Under the pieces are notes generated by a model. That model ran no database searches. It was not told where the DNA came from and was given only the letters and a program-made list of their open reading frames with translations. A stretch of DNA of 64,000 bases, from contig BTPG01000003.1 of the NCBI GenBank assembly GCA_036245525.1, positions 193,394,127 to 193,458,126 of the forward strand, given 5' to 3'. The DNA is from Semisulcospira habei (Eukaryota > Mollusca > Gastropoda > Semisulcospiridae). Made by a program: the position numbers and the translations under genes. This document shows, piece by piece, positions 21,315 to 32,542 of the stretch (position 1 is the first letter of the stretch; every line of letters begins with the position of its first letter).

Positions 21315-21628
21315 AGGATGTCAGAACGCGTTTAGCAGAACCATCGCAGGATGTCAGAACGAGATGGAAGCCAGAACAATCGCAGATTCCAGAACGAGAT
21401 GGAAGACAGAACTATCGCAGAGGGTGGCAGAACGACGCTACGTCAAAAGTTCGCCGACGCCGAGAACTGAAGACGCCGAACGAGAGGCAGAAAGAAGATC
21501 GTGAAACGAGCGTGAAACGAGACTGAGAAGGAGCCGGCCGCAGACGAAACGACCTCGGGCCACAACCACCGTCACCAACGCCGGCTGGACAAACAGGTGA
21601 GTGACCTTTTTGTGTCATCGCTACAGTT

Positions 21629-22039
21629 TTGATTAAGGGCCAGCAATATTTTGTAGCTATAGTGAAAATGGCAAAAGAATATGTAGGAAGACCACACCCA
21701 CTTAACCCGGTGTTGGCCGCATTAGGTAGTCAGATAGAGAGGTTGTCATCCTTAGTTAATGTGCAACTCATTTCACAGCTGATCCCCACCTTCAATGGAG
21801 ATCAGCAACAGTCTGCAAAAGAAGTGGATCACTCTAGAGATAGGGCGTGTTTTCGATGCAGTTCACCACGCCACAAGGCACGTGATTGCAAGGCTAGGCG
21901 GATAAACGCAGTCGGTCAGCAAGAGTCGTCTTTGTCACAGCAAAGGTATCAACACGTGCGGTGTTGGCGATGCGGGGGTTACGGCCACCGACAAAGAGAA
22001 TGTAGGGCTAGGCTAGGACAGGAGCGACAGGAAAACTAG
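21629..22039 (+). pseudogene. Gag remnant: nucleocapsid with two zinc knuckles
   Basis: A 136-codon frame with two CCHC knuckles (CFRCSSPRHKARDC and CWRCGGYGHRQREC). Normal Ty3/gypsy Gag has matrix/capsid regions of a few hundred residues; these are absent, and the frame jumps from a short N-terminal stretch to the nucleocapsid. An internal deletion is likely. Confidence 0.8.
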
Positions 22040-22078
22040 AGTTCTGCACCACGAGAAGCCGGTGAGCAGAACGGGGGA

Positions 22079-22386
22079 AACAGTAGATCCTTTAGCATCA
22101 ACTTAGCGGGGAGTCCAAAATGCATAGTCTTTAAGGTAGGAAGTCAAAAGTTTAGAAGTCTCATAGATACAGGGGCGGAAGTATCGTTGATTAGCAAGAA
22201 GTCGTATGAAAAATTGCAGAACAAGCCAAGGCTAGAGAAAAGAAGTGTATCGCTACAGTCAGTCAGTGGAGAAGCGCTAGGAGTTGTGGGCAGTATAGAA
22301 CTGGACTTCAAAATTGAAAAGCAGTCGTTCAAACATCGTTATGTAGTGAAAGAGATGAATAGAAATTTCATTTTGGGAAACGATTG
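22079..22386 (+). pseudogene. Retropepsin-like protease domain
   Basis: The DTGA catalytic motif (about 22168) is followed by VSLISKKSY and, later, NFILGND, typical of an aspartic protease. A stop and frame change at 22384-22390 separate it from RT. Confidence 0.8.
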
Positions 22387-22415
22387 ATAAGAACGGAGCA
22401 CGCATCTATTTTGAT

Positions 22416-23534
22416 TTGAGAAAGGTTAAAGTCGGGAATGCGTTTGTACCTTACGAACAAGACATGCATATATCTTCGTTAGTCAGAGTACACAAGACAA
22501 AAGTATTGAAACCACATACAGCGGAGATTTGTCAGGTTAGAATAAAGAGTACACAGTACTTCAGTAAAGAAGAATGTTTAGAAGTCTCTGCGACAGATAG
22601 GGGGTTTGTTGCAGAAGAGCCAGGACTATCTGTGATGAGCGGGGTAGTGAGAAACAAAGGTAGGACATTTCCTTTGTTAGTTGTGAATCACACCAACAAA
22701 ACGCTCAGGCTGAAAAGGGGATGTGTGGTAGGCAGGGCAAACAGCGTAAGTCAGGTAGAGTCAGTGTCTAACAGAACGGAAGAACGAGAAGTCGCTTCCA
22801 TTGATCTGACAGAAATCGATGCGCCTGACGCAATCAGGTCCACAGTCACTAAACTGGTATCGGAGCATTCAGATTTGTTCGCGAGTAGCGATCTGGACTT
22901 AGGGCGCACCAACACTGTCAAAATGAGCATAGACACTGGGGACCACGCTCCAATAAAGGTGAAGCCTTACCGCGTTCCTTTGCAGGATAGAGAGATAGTA
23001 GACAAAGCAGTAGATGAGATGTTAGAGGCAGGGATCATCAGGAGATCAATGTCGCCATGGTCTTTCAGCTTAGTAGTAGTGACAAAAAAAGATGGTTCAA
23101 AGAGGTTGTGCGTTGACTTTCGAAAGCTAAACGAGATTACTAAGAAGTCGTCGTATCCACTACCGCTCATAGACGATATTTTGTCCTTGCTGGGGAAGGC
23201 AAAATATTTCACAAGGTTAGATATGAAATCGGGATACTGGCAGGTAGAGATGGCGGATCAAGAGAGTAGTGAGAAAACAGCTTTCGCTTGTCACAAGGGA
23301 CTTTTTGAGTTCGCAGTCATGCCGTTTGGACTTTGCCAGGCACCCAGTGTGTTCATGCTGTTGATGAACACAGTGTTGATGGGGTTAGAAACATTTTGTT
23401 CGGCATATAGGGATGATATTCTTATCTTTTCCGAAACCAAGGAACAGCATTATCAGCACATAGAGGATGTGTTCGGTAGACTCAGACAACATAAACTCAA
23501 GTTGAAACTGAAGAAATGTCAGTTCTTCGCCTAG
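22416..23534 (+). pseudogene. Reverse transcriptase domain, ended by a premature stop
   Basis: The frame holds KPYRVPL, KKDGSKRLCVDFRKLN, the FTRLDMKSGYWQ block and the catalytic YRDD box (usually YLDD or YVDD) followed by ILIFS. It stops at 23532 inside the conserved stretch just after CQFFA; the neighbouring downstream sequence continues in frame with the expected motif, so a single-codon nonsense change is likely. Confidence 0.88.
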
Positions 23535-24016
23535 GAAACACAGTACTTAGGGTTTGTGATAGGGAAGGAAGGAGTCAAACCAGACCCAGAAAAGGTGTCA
23601 GCAATTCGGACATTGCCGAATCCAACATGTATAAGGGAGTGTCGCAGTGTCATTGGAATGATGTCATACTATCGCAGGTTCATACCCAACTTTTCTGAGA
23701 TAGCCGAACCCATCATCAATTTGACAAAGAAATTTGCCAGATTCAAAGGTCTGATCAGTGTCAACAGGCGTTTGATTTTCTCAAACAAAGTTTGTCAGTA
23801 GTTCCTTTGTTGGTATATCCGGACACGAGACGTCCATATGTATTGTACACGGATGCTAGTGACGCGTGTAACGGGGCGTGTCTGACGCAAGAAGGTGAGG
23901 ACAGCACAGGACTCAAGACTTACTTTCTGTCCCATAGGTTGAGCCAGAGCCAGAAGAAGTGGTCTACCATAGAAAAGGAAGCATTTGCAATCCATTATGC
24001 ATTACAGAAGCGTTAG
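23535..24016 (+). pseudogene. RT thumb/connection and RNase H start, frameshifted
   Basis: The frame resumes with the YLGF region, then VIGMMSYYRRFIPNFSEIAEP (thumb). A frameshift near 23740-23790 moves to the frame with YTDAS (RNase H active-site Asp) and STIEKEAFAI. A second frame change near 24010 leads into the integrase frame. Confidence 0.8.
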
Positions 24017-25476
24017 ACCACTATTTGCACAATGCGCAATTCGTTGTTCGCACAGATCACAAACCGTTAAAGTATCTCTTAGAGTCACCTATGCAGAATA
24101 AGAAGATTCAGATGTGGGCGCTAGGGATCGCAGGGTACAACTGCACTATAGAGTACATTCCAGGGCCACAGAATGTGTTGGCTGATTTGTTGTCTAGAGT
24201 GCCGCAAATAGACGGAAAGGAGTTAGCATCAGAAGAGATGGAAGAAACAGTCACAGAAGTGAGCGACAATGCGTTCCAGATAGGGGTGATTAATTCTAAT
24301 CAGTTTAGACCAAAGCAGTTTGCAAGTTGTCAGACGGATGATCCGAGAGAAACGTTAGAAAAGGTGGAGGTGACAGGGTTCAATATGATCACGGAGCAAG
24401 ACAAGGATCCAGACATTGTTAAGTTGAAAGATCAGCTACTGAACGAGGAAGCACCGGCCAGTGTAAAAAGGAGGTATTTGTTCATAGAAGATGTCTTGTA
24501 TTTTTTGTCGAATATTGATGACGATCCAGTAGCGAGATTAGTGGTGCCATCCCATTTGGTGGACCATGTCGTAAACCAGTATCGTGACGGAAATGGCCAC
24601 ATGGGCCTTGACAAGACTTACGACACCATCAAACAGAAGTATTTTTGGCCAAACATGTACAGGGGGTTGAACGAGTACATAGGCGGTTGCATTACCTGTC
24701 AGCAAAGGGTTTTGCAGAAACAGAAAGCGCCAGTGCAGGAAATGGACGTTCCTCCATATCCTTCTGCGAAGGTTAGTGTAGACATACAGGGTCCATTCCC
24801 TACTAGTCTGTCCGGGAACAAGTACATTTTAGGGTTTGTTTGCCATTACAGTGGATATCCAGAGTGCTTTCCAGTACCAGATAAGACGGCAGAAACTGTT
24901 GCTCAAATCTTGATGGATGAGATAATTCCTCGACACGGCTGTCCTTTGCAGGTGGTTACTGATAATGGCACAGAAAATGTCAATCGGATCATGAGGGAGA
25001 TTCTCAGTGAACTAAACATAGATCATGTCTTGACGAGCTATTATCATCCACAGTCTAACGCTAAGGTAGAAAGATTTCATCGTACCATGAATGATATTAT
25101 GTCAAAGAAAATACAGGAAGATATCCAAACGTGGGATTTGCACATCAATCATGCGTTGTCGGCATACAGGGTTAGCGTTTCAGAAACGACTCTGTGCTCT
25201 CCATTCTTTCTACTGTATAACAGAGATCCAGTGTTACCATTAGATAACATACTGAGGCCTAGACGGAAATATGTCGGAGAGGACCTTCATAAGGTAGCCT
25301 TAGAACAACAGCACAAAGTGTTCACCCAGGTGCACCAAAGGATAAAGAAATCACAGAAGCGGGGGGGGGGGGGGGGGGGGGGGGGGCAAAGTATGCAAAC
25401 AGACAGGTCAAAAGTGACGAAATCAAAGTTGGGGACCCAGTGTACTATAAAAATAATCAAAGGAAAAACAAGCTAG
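23959..25476 (+). pseudogene. RNase H end and integrase core
   Basis: RNase H ends with TDHKPLKYLL and NVLADLLSR. The integrase zinc finger has GHMG and CITC, but the first His of the HHCC set appears to be Arg (QYRDGNGHMG). The catalytic core keeps D (VSVDIQGPF), D (TDNGTEN) and E (KVERFHRTM). A 22-base G run (25363-25386) then breaks the frame. Confidence 0.88.
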
Positions 25477-25982
25477 ACTGCAAATGGAAACCTTACTATA
25501 GAGTGGTCGAGCAAACAACCCCAGTAACGTACAGGATTAGGAACCAATTGACTGGTGAAGTAGTTAAAGTGCATGCAGAGCACATAAGACTCGCTAAGTT
25601 AGATGAGTGGCCTAAACCCTCAGCGGAAACAATTAGGCCCCTTAGAAAGACTAATTATGCGATCGCACCGGAAGACAGCTCTTCCAGTGACAGTGAAGAT
25701 GTAGGCGACTTACCTTCAAGAGAAAGTTGGATCAAAAGACAGCGTAGAGAACGGGAGAACTCGTCTTCAGAAGACGACATACCTCTCATGGAGTTAGCAA
25801 AGAGGGTTAGACGTCAGAACAGGAGACAAACAGTCGAAGCAGAATCGGCTGATGTTAGCTCGGGCGAAGGCACATCAGATAACTCTGATGATGATAGGAT
25901 AAAGCATGTGGACGCAATCCTGCCTAAGTCTAGGAGTAAAGGAGTGAGGCGGTTATTAAAGGCTATAGGAGATCTACTTTAG
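25440..25982 (+). pseudogene. Integrase C-terminal GPY/F-like module and acidic tail
   Basis: KWKPYYRVVEQ and YRIRNQLTGEVVKVHAEHI fit the GPY/F-type C-terminal integrase domain. It is followed by an acidic Ser/Glu-rich tail. It is out of frame with the integrase core only because of the G run. Confidence 0.8.
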
Positions 25983-26728
25983 GCTTCATTTAAAATGCAA
26001 CTCTCAAGTGGTATTGAGAGAGGATCAATCAGAAAAGCGTGCAGGTAATGCAGTTTTGGGTGTATGAATATACAACTACGGGTGTAAATTACATTTTGCA
26101 GACGTGCAAGATGAGGTTCGTCCTCTGTCTCATGATATTGGGTTTAGCAGATAGCGTTTATAATTTATTAGTAATGGCAGTAATCATGTCAATTGTAGGC
26201 GAAATGGTGGGAGTAGCCCGATATTTTGATTGTTAAAAGCTGGCCCTTTATCGAGACTTAGGCGATGGCATAGTGAGGTCACTCGACCTACACTGGACCC
26301 GGGATCGGTGGCTACAACTGTGGCGGACGACAATGACGTCTACGGAGCAAGTGCCTCCGCACTGATGATGGAAGACAGGGTGGAACTGAAGACGACATCG
26401 CCAGTCGTGAAATTCTACCCGGCCTTGAAATGAGGCGACCTATGAGGTGGATGAATTATGTTGGGACTGTGAGCGCAACGGTGCCCATGAGAGACGAACA
26501 ATTTCAGTGTTGACAATGAACTCTTTCTCTTTCATTTTATATTATGTGTATTTGGATGGAATAATTGTTGTTATAGTTAGACAAGATATCACGCACCGAT
26601 TTGAAATGTATTTTGATTGTGTAATGATGTGGAAATATATTGTTATTATGTCCCGAAGTGTAAACCCTCCTGAACAAGATAGAAAAATAATCCTGAGCGG
26701 GATGTATTTTTCTCGAGTTAGGGAGGAA
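25983..26728 (+). other. Post-pol region and polypurine tract
   Basis: Short frames (for example 26039-26236, with two hydrophobic stretches) do not resemble a known envelope protein. The polypurine tract GGGAGGAA (26721-26728) sits directly against the 3' LTR. Confidence 0.6.
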
Positions 26729-27257
26729 TGTTGCACTACTGACGCGTGCCTCCACATCCGGCATCTGGATGTAGTTTCCGGTGACGCGCGATATGGGTAG
26801 CGTCTGTATGTAACTACCGGACTCGCCGGGCAGCCCTAATCAAGATAACGGGCCGGCCCTCCGGAAACTGTTACTATATGGGAAGTGGGTGGCATCTAAT
26901 TAACGGGACGTCCGCACGCCGCGGGGACGCCATAATCACGTAACGGCACCGGCCCTAAACGAGGGGCGGGTCCTAAGTGGGAAGATGATTGATAAGGGCA
27001 AGGGTATATACATACTGGGGGACACACAGAAAGACACAACCAGACACACAACGAGAGAGGGAACACAACGAGATGAGAGTGAGAGGAAAGTGAGAGAGAT
27101 GGACGAAAGTAGAAGAGAGAGCAAATAGTGAGAGAACGACCGAATTGTAGTCTGTGGTTGGTCTTGCCCAACCCCAGACAATGCTCTTTAGACAGAAATA
27201 AACACGAGAGAAAACCATCACTGGACTTCAGTTGTTTTACGTGTTCGTAGTGCAACA
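26729..27257 (+). repeat. 3' LTR of Ty3/gypsy element
   Basis: 529 bp, same ends as the 5' LTR. Differences seen by eye: G for T in the GTGGGTGGC stretch, A for G in GAGGAAAGTG, G for A in TTGTAGTCTG, and the 14-bp deletion. Confidence 0.92.
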
Positions 27258-27669
27258 CACTTTTGACACACTGCGTCTCTCATACAATGTACACACATAC
27301 TTCCTAACACGGTCTTTTATACTATTACAGATTTCCAGAACAATCCAGCAAATTCTACCAACACAACCAATCACAAAAGAAAACGTAACCAAAACTCATT
27401 AATATTCATGAAAAAGAACACCCGAGAAATTACTTCAAATTTCCACTACTATCTAAACGCCTTTAATGTAGAGAAACTACGCGGCACAACAAAAACCGAT
27501 CGCAATCTCCGTGCAAAAAAAATAAAAAAATAAAAATAAACATAAAAATAAAAAATCCACTAAAAGGTACGTAATTCTTATTCAAAATAACTCAAATGAT
27601 CGGATCTTTCCTATGATTAACACACACATGCTCTCAAAGAATAACACAACCACAAACGTAACATTCAGA

Positions 27670-28254
<585 letters not shown>

Positions 28255-28639
28255 CGTTTCCCGCCATATGTACGTTCAACAGTGTAACTAGGCTTGACGT
28301 AATTTGTATCGTACTTCACTGTCAGAGTCTGATGTGTGCCCGTCAATGTTCGTCATTTGCATGCTACGGAACATGCTCCGACCAGCCCCATCTCAAAGCC
28401 TATCATATTTTCAATACTGTAGACAAAAACGACTCCACTAAATTCTGTCCCACTGAATTCGACCTGCCAAAATCGCAATCTTTACATTTACAATGTTCGT
28501 CTGCTTGTGATTGTCTCCTGGAATGCTTGAAAAGCTTGCGTTCAACTGTTTTTATACACAACTCGTTCCTGTAACCATGGATTCTTTCAAACATTTCTCT
28601 TTCAGAACCATACTGCCATGCTAAGGAAGGCAACAGACA

Positions 28640-28735
28640 GTCAATCCATTTTTGCGAAAAACGAGATTTTCATTGTAATACAATCAACATCTCGCTGTTG
28701 ACAAAAATGCACTTACCGTGTTTCGCCTTCAGAGG
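28640..28735. mobile_element. Family J palindromic MITE
   Basis: TTGCGAAAAACGAGATTTTC and CATCTCGCTGTTGACAAAAA arms. Paralogue of 1186-1262. Confidence 0.6.
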
Positions 28736-28746
28736 GCAGCGTAACT

Positions 28747-28801
28747 AAAGTGTTTCCGATGGTTCCCAAAATGTCGCATTTCTTTTGCTCGTCAGTATAT
28801 A
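28747..28801. mobile_element. Half of a family C palindrome
   Basis: Only CTAAAGTGTTTCCGATGGTT and CTTTTGCTCGTCAGTATA remain; the left arm, intact at 1411, is gone. Confidence 0.7.
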
Positions 28802-29149
28802 TCCGCTCTCTTTGCTGATACTGAGGGTGAAAGAGTTCTTATTGAAAATCTGATGCAGGAGTTGTGAGGGGTGAGGTGGGGTGGGAGCGGGGTGGGGGTG
28901 GAGCTGGAGGTGATCTGTCGGATCAGGAGGAAGCTGGATATTATAGACTGTAACAGGCTACAGTTGAGAAACGTGTTTTTTTTCGTGATATAGTGGCGAC
29001 ATTTTCTGTTTCACTACTCAAAATCTGGTGGGACAGAGTGGTGGGTGTAACTGACACAGCTCTGTGTAGGCGGCCCAAACATTTCTTGATACTATAAAGT
29101 TGTGCAACACAATAGTCCGTAAAAGGAAACAGGCAAATTGGAAAAAAAG

Positions 29150-29229
29150 AAAACAAGGCAAAACGCAGCAATGAAACAAACAAGCAAACAAACAAACAAT
29201 GAATGAATGAATGAATGAATGAATGAATG

Positions 29230-29284
<55 letters not shown>

Positions 29285-29455
29285 CAAACACACAAACAAT
29301 TTAACAATAGCAATTTAACAAACAAACCAACATACAATCAATCAAACAAACAAACAGAAAACAATCAAACAATTAAAAAAACAAACAAACAAACAAATAA
29401 ACAAACAAACAAACAAACAAACAAACAAACAAACAAACCAACAAACAAACACAAC
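29150..29455. repeat. AAAC, GAAT and ATCA tetranucleotide arrays
   Basis: Successive (GAAT)n, (CAAT)n and (AAAC)n arrays. Non-coding. Confidence 0.9.
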
Positions 29456-29588
29456 CACCTTACTCGTTTCTCTACTATAGCCTGTACAGTGAACTGCGTT
29501 TTAGAAATGGCAGACAACATTAAATTTCATGTTTCAGTTTGCTTGCCAGTGTGTATTTAACATCATGGAGATGTGGCTGGTAAAATAC

Positions 29589-29647
29589 CACAATACGCAA
29601 AAGGCCATCGGACCGACGTCAGCCCGATGGCCTATTGCGCTTTGTGA
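29589..29647. mobile_element. Family P element, short form
   Basis: CACAATACGCAAAAGGCCAT and GATGGCCTATTGCGCTTTGTG ends (each read in part) around CGGACCGACGTCAGCCC. The central GC-rich palindrome of full-length members is absent. Confidence 0.65.
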
Positions 29648-29849
29648 CAGGAGCAAACGCCCGTCAAATCAATACAAATATTCCTAATGTTGTAAATGTC
29701 ACTGTTCCGTAGAAAGCGATGAGTTAATGAGATTATGTCCGTCTACTTTTTAAGTTTCTAACACCTCGGCAAAGACGCAGAGTAAAGTCAAACATCCACG
29801 GCAATTATCTAAACACGACGAAGTGTCGAGACGCAACAGCCAACTTCTG

Positions 29850-29913
29850 CAAGAGGCAAAGAACCTCATGAACCCCCGCATCTGCGGGGGTTCATGAGGT
29901 TCTTTGCCTCTTG
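29850..29913 (+). mobile_element. Family A hairpin
   Basis: Near-perfect hairpin, AAGAGGCAAAGAACCTCATG arms with a CCCGCATCTGCGGG centre. Paralogue of 2450-2513. Confidence 0.7.
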
Positions 29914-30079
29914 CTGTCCATTTTTATATCTGTGTTCCTTAAATAGATGAGGTTATCTGGCGTTGCACGTATTTGCCGTGGTTTGAAAGACGTAATTTGT
30001 GGTGAGCGCCTATGGTGTTAAGGCCGAATAACCGGACCGCTTGTCGATGAAATGTTTTTTTTTTTTCTTTACTGTCAGG

Positions 30080-30301
30080 TTAACCAGTTCAGCGCCGAGA
30101 AAATCTGAACACCACCCAACACCCAATTGCAAGAGGAAAAGATCCTTATTAGCCCCAGTAGTTGCGGGGGCTCATGCGGATCTATGCCTCTTGTTGACAC
30201 CACTTTGAATCCAGGTTCCTGGGACATCTAGGGCTTTTTGGAGCCGAATTAGCGAAGATTGCACGAACACAGTCTGCGCGAGCTGGCACGGAACGGGTTA
30301 C
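30080..30301 (+). mobile_element. Family A TTAA-type MITE
   Basis: TTAACCAGTTCAGCGCCGAG to GGCACGGAACGGGTTA. Paralogue of 2675-2893. Confidence 0.7.
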
Positions 30302-30682
30302 TGTGAAGCGCATTACGTGGATCAAAGAACTTTTTGTTTGGAGTAGATATTTCGCGACGACGAATAAATTCAAACATTATTTCAACACTCTGATTTCCAC
30401 GCACGATTAGAGCGAAATTCAAATAAAGCCAGCCATTTTACGTTTACGTATTGTTTTCAGTTTCATTAGCAATCATATTTAACAAATTAATGGCTAAGAT
30501 AATGTGTTGATAAAATCAAAACAGAAATCTCACAGTCTCGTGTGTGTTTATGTCAGGGCTCGGTCCGGCCTGAACAGTTTGTTCAAATATTATTCTTATC
30601 ATGATAGATTTGGTTCGTGACAGCGCGTCCTCGGTGGCGCTTTAGTTGATGATTTGCACGCTAAGGTTTCCTCGTCCGTGTT

Positions 30683-30912
30683 TTAACCCCTTCTCTGCCG
30701 AGAAAAAATCTGGACGATCCAAGTTGCAAGAGACATAGATCCTCATTAGCCCCGGCAGCTGCAAAACAATGTTCCGGGGGCCCTTAAGGCTCTATGTCTC
30801 TTGCTGACACAGATTTGTGTCCACGTTCTCCGGGCGGCCGGGACCCTTTGTCCTTCAAATTAACCCTGACGTCACAAACACTGTCTGCGTCCACTGGCCT
30901 ATAAGGGATTAA
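30683..30912 (+). mobile_element. Family A TTAA-type MITE
   Basis: TTAACCCCTTCTCTGCCGAG to CCTATAAGGGATTAA. The hairpin centre carries an extra CTGCAAAACAATGTT compared with the paralogue at 3279. Confidence 0.7.
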
Positions 30913-31195
30913 GCAGCAAACATTTAAGAAACACGACCTGCAAAGGGGTTGATCTGTCGGAGTTTATCACACCATGGCGTGGTAGATTGCTCTCAGTACA
31001 GTTCAGTTAGGTCGAGATAAGATCGTTGCGCTCGGAAAGGCCCATACGCGCTTCAACCCACCCCACCCACGCCTGCGTTATAGCGTAACAGCGTTTATTC
31101 AGACTCTGGAATGTTCTGTAAGCTTTAACCTAAGCTAACCTTTAAGCTTCAGCCCTGAAGACAAAATAAATCAAATGTGTGAGATGTCCTCTGAT

Positions 31196-31350
31196 GTCAA
31201 CGTCACAGTTTTGGAGACAGATCGACCGTGATAGTTCAAGGGTGGTGTCGGGATAGCTTGGCGCCTACAGGCGCCAAGCTATTCCGACACCACCCTTGAA
31301 CTAACATATAGTCGATCCACATCCTGCCGCGGCGGGTCAAGACAATATGG
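31196..31350 (+). mobile_element. Family B hairpin, complete core
   Basis: TTCAAGGGTGGTGTCGGGAT, AGCTTGGCGCC / GGCGCCAAGCT and the inverted arm form a long hairpin. Paralogue of the centre-deleted copy at 3826. Confidence 0.7.
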
Positions 31351-31767
31351 GTGAAACCGTCTGTTTCTCTTTAAATCTGTGTTTTTCTTTTTGAATTTGT
31401 GAACAGGAACAGTTTACAAGCGCTCGGATTCTGTGACTCATTTTTCAGTTGTTTGATTTTATTCGTGTCTGTGGATGTACGCTCTATGAGGTATTTGTCT
31501 TTGCGCACTGATCAGACATCTAGCTGTCGCTGTAGATTTGTCACCACTGATCAGCTGTAGCGAGAGGAGAGAGAGGGAGACAACCAGTGTGCGCTGATGA
31601 GATACGAGTTAAAAGTTTGCAACAGAGCGCACCACACGCTATGTATCATAATTGTATACCTCCAATAAATGCTGTATGTTCAGCAGGGTACAACTGAGAA
31701 AATTGTAGTATAACATCAAATGATGCTTCACGAGTACCTTTGGAGCATGCAAAGTTTGTATGCGCGC

Positions 31768-31769
<2 letters not shown>

Positions 31770-31828
<59 letters not shown>

Positions 31829-31953
31829 CGTGCGTGCGTGTGTGCGTGCGTGCGTGTGTGTGTGTGTGTATATGTGTGTTTGTGCGTGCCTGTGGGTGTG
31901 CGCGTGCGTGTGTGTGTGTGCATGTGTGTGTGTGTATGTGTATGTGTGTGTAT

Positions 31954-32004
<51 letters not shown>

Positions 32005-32012
32005 CGTGTGCT
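31770..32012. repeat. TG-rich microsatellite
   Basis: (TG)n with TGCG and TATG interruptions, about 240 bp. Long Cys/Val or Thr/His frames here are artefacts. Confidence 0.97.
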
Positions 32013-32201
32013 CATATTTTGTAGGAGTCTTTATGTGTGTCTGTATTTGTGCATGTGAGAATGCAAGTGTCTTTGCGATTGACAGCACCCACATTGTACT
32101 CACTGATATCACAATATAATGTAAACTCTTCGACACAGATTCATTTTTCAAACGTGCACAATTTTACTTTTACACAACAGGGGTGAGAAAACAGAAGCTC
32201 T

Positions 32202-32268
32202 GACAAGTTTCGTGCCCCTGAATCGGAGCGTCTGTGGACGCACCGAGTCAGGGGCACGAAACTCTTGC
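32202..32268. repeat. Hairpin just 3' of the chitin-binding gene
   Basis: AAGTTTCGTGCCCCTGA pairs with TCAGGGGCACGAAACT around CGTCTGTGGACG. Single copy, 55 bp beyond the last codon of the gene, so possibly in its 3' UTR. Confidence 0.55.
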
Positions 32269-32322
32269 CATAATTTCGACTTTCTCCCCCTGTGCTTCCA
32301 CAAGTGCAATAACAACAAAACG

Positions 32323-32542
32323 TTAAGAACAGGTTCGCCTTTCAGCGTTGAAAGTTGACTTGGGTGGACAACTGTGACACGCCCATGTACATGCGGTTGC
32401 TGCACACGAAGAATAGATCCGACCGGCCGTTATCCTCAGGATAAAGACCGTCCGTGCGGTCGCTACACGCAGGTTGCAGGCCACCATTTTGGGCTGGTAC
32501 GTCATACAGGTGGACGCACTTTTGTAGGACTGGCGAAAACAC
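32323..32542 (-). CDS. Chitin-binding gene exon 9 (B1 module), possible frameshift
   Basis: After TCACTTCAG the exon encodes VFSPVLQKCVHLYDV, CSDRTDGLYPED and FFVCSNRMYMG, parallel to exon 4. Then the frame giving the expected Cys-Pro motif (CHSCPPKSTFNAE) is the neighbouring one. In the open frame the protein ends at 32342 (residue 855); the alternative frame ends at 32323. One inserted or lost base, real or a sequencing error, would explain this. The donor used in exon 4 is not conserved, fitting a terminal exon. Confidence 0.75.

Larger units (their letters stand above)
20742..27257 (+). mobile_element. Ty3/gypsy LTR retrotransposon, recent but coding-disrupted
   Basis: LTRs at 20742-21284 and 26729-27257 start TGTTGCACTAC and end GTAGTGCAACA. 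Flanking CACT on both sides (20738-20741, 27258-27261) fits a 4-5 bp target duplication. The internal order gag zinc knuckles, protease, RT, RNase H, integrase is typical of Ty3/gypsy. I count about three substitutions and one 14-bp indel between LTRs, implying recent insertion. The coding region nevertheless has several stops and frameshifts, and most of Gag is missing, so the copy is non-autonomous as sequenced. Confidence 0.92.
28425..31680 (+). repeat. Segmental duplication, copy 1b
   Basis: Colinear partner of 975-4345. Specific to this copy: a longer P element (29589-29647), a complete B hairpin (31240-31290), a longer AATC/AAAC tract (29150-29450) and loss of the left arm of the family C element. 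Confidence 0.85.

Noticed and set aside
26039..26433. Envelope gene of the Ty3/gypsy element
   Set aside because: Short frames with weak hydrophobic stretches, no signal-cleavage-fusion layout, no glycoprotein features.
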